Shown here: piece by piece, positions 13,407 through 14,113 of the stretch
Layout of the letters: each line of letters begins with the position of its first letter
Position numbering within the stretch: position 1 is the first letter of the stretch
NCBI GenBank assembly: GCA_016297645.1
Contig: JAEDGF010000047.1
Coordinates: 1 to 14,113, forward strand
DNA: 14,113 bases
Direction of reading: 5' to 3'
Source: Clostridiaceae bacterium
GTDB taxonomy: Bacteria; Bacillota; Clostridia; Oscillospirales; Acutalibacteraceae
The notes under the pieces: generated by a model
Told to the model about the DNA's origin: nothing
The model's input: only the letters and a program-made list of their open reading frames with translations
Databases searched by the model: none
Position numbers and translations under genes: made by a program

Positions 13407-13970
13407 ATGTATATTTCGGATGATTTCTTCACTTCGGCTCCGCCGAAGGAAAACCGTTCAGATAAAGAAAACGCCGTTTACGCGCTTCTCGAAGAAATCG
13501 GTATCCCGTTTACGGGGCTTGACCACGACCGTGCGGACACAATGGAAATATGCGAGGTTATTGAAAAGAAGCTCGGTGCGGAGATATGCAAAAACCTGTT
13601 TTTGTGCAACCGTCAGCAGACCGATTTTTATCTGCTGCTCATGCCGGGCAAAAAGGTGTTTAAGACGAAATTTCTCTCGGAGCAGATAAATTCCTCGCGG
13701 CTCTCGTTCGGCAGCGGAGAACAGATGGAGGAGCTTTTGGGCGTTACTCCCGGCTCGGCTACCGTTTTCGGACTGATGAACGACAAAGATCACCGCGTCC
13801 GGCTGCTTATCGACCGCGACCTTTTGAAGGACGAGTATCTCGGCTGCCACCCGTGTGTCAACACCGCGGTAGTAAAGATTCGCACGCAGGATATTCTCGA
13901 TATTCTTCTTCCGCATTTCGGCGTTACGCCCACTTTTGTAGATTTACCCGACCCCGCTGAACAAAATTGA
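13407..13970 (+). CDS. ProX-type prolyl-tRNA editing protein (Ala-tRNA(Pro) deacylase, YbaK/PrdX family)
   Basis: A 187-residue cytoplasmic protein of the YbaK/ProX family, which hydrolyses mischarged Ala-tRNA(Pro) in trans where ProRS lacks its own editing domain. Marks are the N-terminal VYALLEEIGIPFTGLDHD (24-41), ICKNLFLCNRQQTDFYLL (60-77) and the C-terminal GCHPCVNTA (146-154), corresponding to the family's GxHPxxNTA motif. Length matches the stand-alone members (about 160-190). I chose the ATG at 13407 because the family homology starts there and GGAGG lies 9 bases upstream, inside the end of whiA; the gap to whiA is 4 bases. The same frame is open slightly further upstream within whiA, but without homology. 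It is the last gene before a strong terminator. Confidence 0.9.
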   Translation: MYISDDFFTSAPPKENRSDKENAVYALLEEIGIPFTGLDHDRADTMEICEVIEKKLGAEICKNLFLCNRQQTDFYLLLMPGKKVFKTKFLSEQINSSRLSFGSGEQMEELLGVTPGSATVFGLMNDKDHRVRLLIDRDLLKDEYLGCHPCVNTAVVKIRTQDILDILLPHFGVTPTFVDLPDPAEQN

Positions 13971-13987
13971 AAACAAAACCGAAAAAT

Positions 13988-14034
13988 AACAGCCTCTCCG
14001 CTAAAAGTTTTGCAAAGAGGCTGTTTTCTTTATT
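13988..14034. terminator. Strong intrinsic terminator, likely bidirectional
   Basis: A 10-base stem AACAGCCTCT/AGAGGCTGTT (13988-13997 and 14016-14025) encloses an 18-base loop and is followed on the plus strand by TTCTTTATTG. It starts 18 bases after the editing-protein stop. On the minus strand the same stem is followed by ATTTTTCGGTTTT, so it can also stop a transcript arriving from the right edge. Confidence 0.85.
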
Positions 14035-14113
14035 GTTCCTTTTTCTGAAATGTTCTTATCTTAGGCTGACGGGATTCAAACCCATGTCGCCCGTCAGTGC
14101 CCCTTTTCGGCAC
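14030..14113 (-). other. Structured minus-strand fragment at the window edge: tRNA-like 3' part or tail of a converging gene
   Basis: On the minus strand this segment reads ATGGG-TTTGAAT-CCCGT, a possible 5-base T stem with 7-base loop, followed by CAGCCTA, like the 3' acceptor strand of a tRNA. No CCA is encoded, and the loop lacks the usual C of TTC. Upstream lies a 5-base hairpin GTGCC/GGCAC with a 7-base loop, and an 8-base inverted repeat CTGACGGG/CCCGTCAG (14066-14073 and 14090-14097). The same stretch is also an open frame of 27 codons ending at TAA (14032-14030), just before the bidirectional terminator. A tRNA remnant, another structured RNA and a gene tail are all possible. The window cuts it off. 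Confidence 0.3.

Noticed and set aside
1..14113. CRISPR array, insertion sequence, integrase, toxin-antitoxin or defence genes.
   Set aside because: I saw no regularly spaced repeats, transposase or integrase motifs, or paired small toxin-antitoxin frames anywhere in the window.

Overview
The window looks like chromosomal DNA of a low-GC-group Gram-positive anaerobe of the class Clostridia, most likely an Oscillospiraceae/Ruminococcaceae-type gut bacterium. The grounds are an hprK-glucokinase-murB-whiA cluster, strong AGGAGG-type ribosome binding sites, lipobox-type lipoproteins, a GPH transporter next to a GH2 glycosidase, and moderately GC-rich coding DNA. No tool was run. Family names come from reading motifs and protein texture, and the taxonomic placement is an inference.

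Left third (1-5718), minus strand. Read in transcription order, it holds an acyltransferase of the HxxxDG (condensation/alcohol acetyltransferase-like) type, a small four-cysteine zinc-ribbon membrane protein, a GPH-family sugar:cation symporter that starts at a GTG, and a large GH2 glycosidase whose 3' end runs off the left edge. The first two genes are tightly coupled. The last two form a classic sugar uptake plus intracellular hydrolysis pair. A 191-base gap separates the two pairs.

Middle (5719-9593), plus strand. A 206-base divergent promoter region with a near-consensus sigma-A promoter drives a secreted, zinc-dependent, neutral-ceramidase-like amidohydrolase, which ends at a hairpin terminator. 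A second near-consensus promoter then drives two consecutive putative lipoproteins. One has no recognised fold; the other looks like a short beta-helix or beta-solenoid. The gap before hprK carries two related near-palindromes that could be operators.

Right third (9594-14113), plus strand. A compact housekeeping cluster runs hprK (HPr kinase/phosphorylase), a ROK glucokinase, murB, whiA and a ProX-type Ala-tRNA(Pro) editing protein. It ends at a strong hairpin that could terminate in both directions. The genes link carbon-status sensing, glucose phosphorylation, peptidoglycan precursor synthesis and cell-division/growth control. The rapZ and yvcK genes that commonly sit between murB and whiA in Firmicutes are absent here. 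The extreme right edge holds a structured minus-strand fragment that resembles the 3' part of a tRNA, or the tail of a converging gene; it is cut by the window end.

Nothing here is a clear-cut new defence or mobile system. The most interesting unit is the divergent neighbourhood of a ceramidase-like secreted enzyme, an acyltransferase with its zinc-ribbon membrane partner, and a glycosidase/symporter pair, which could be a (glyco)lipid-processing locus.
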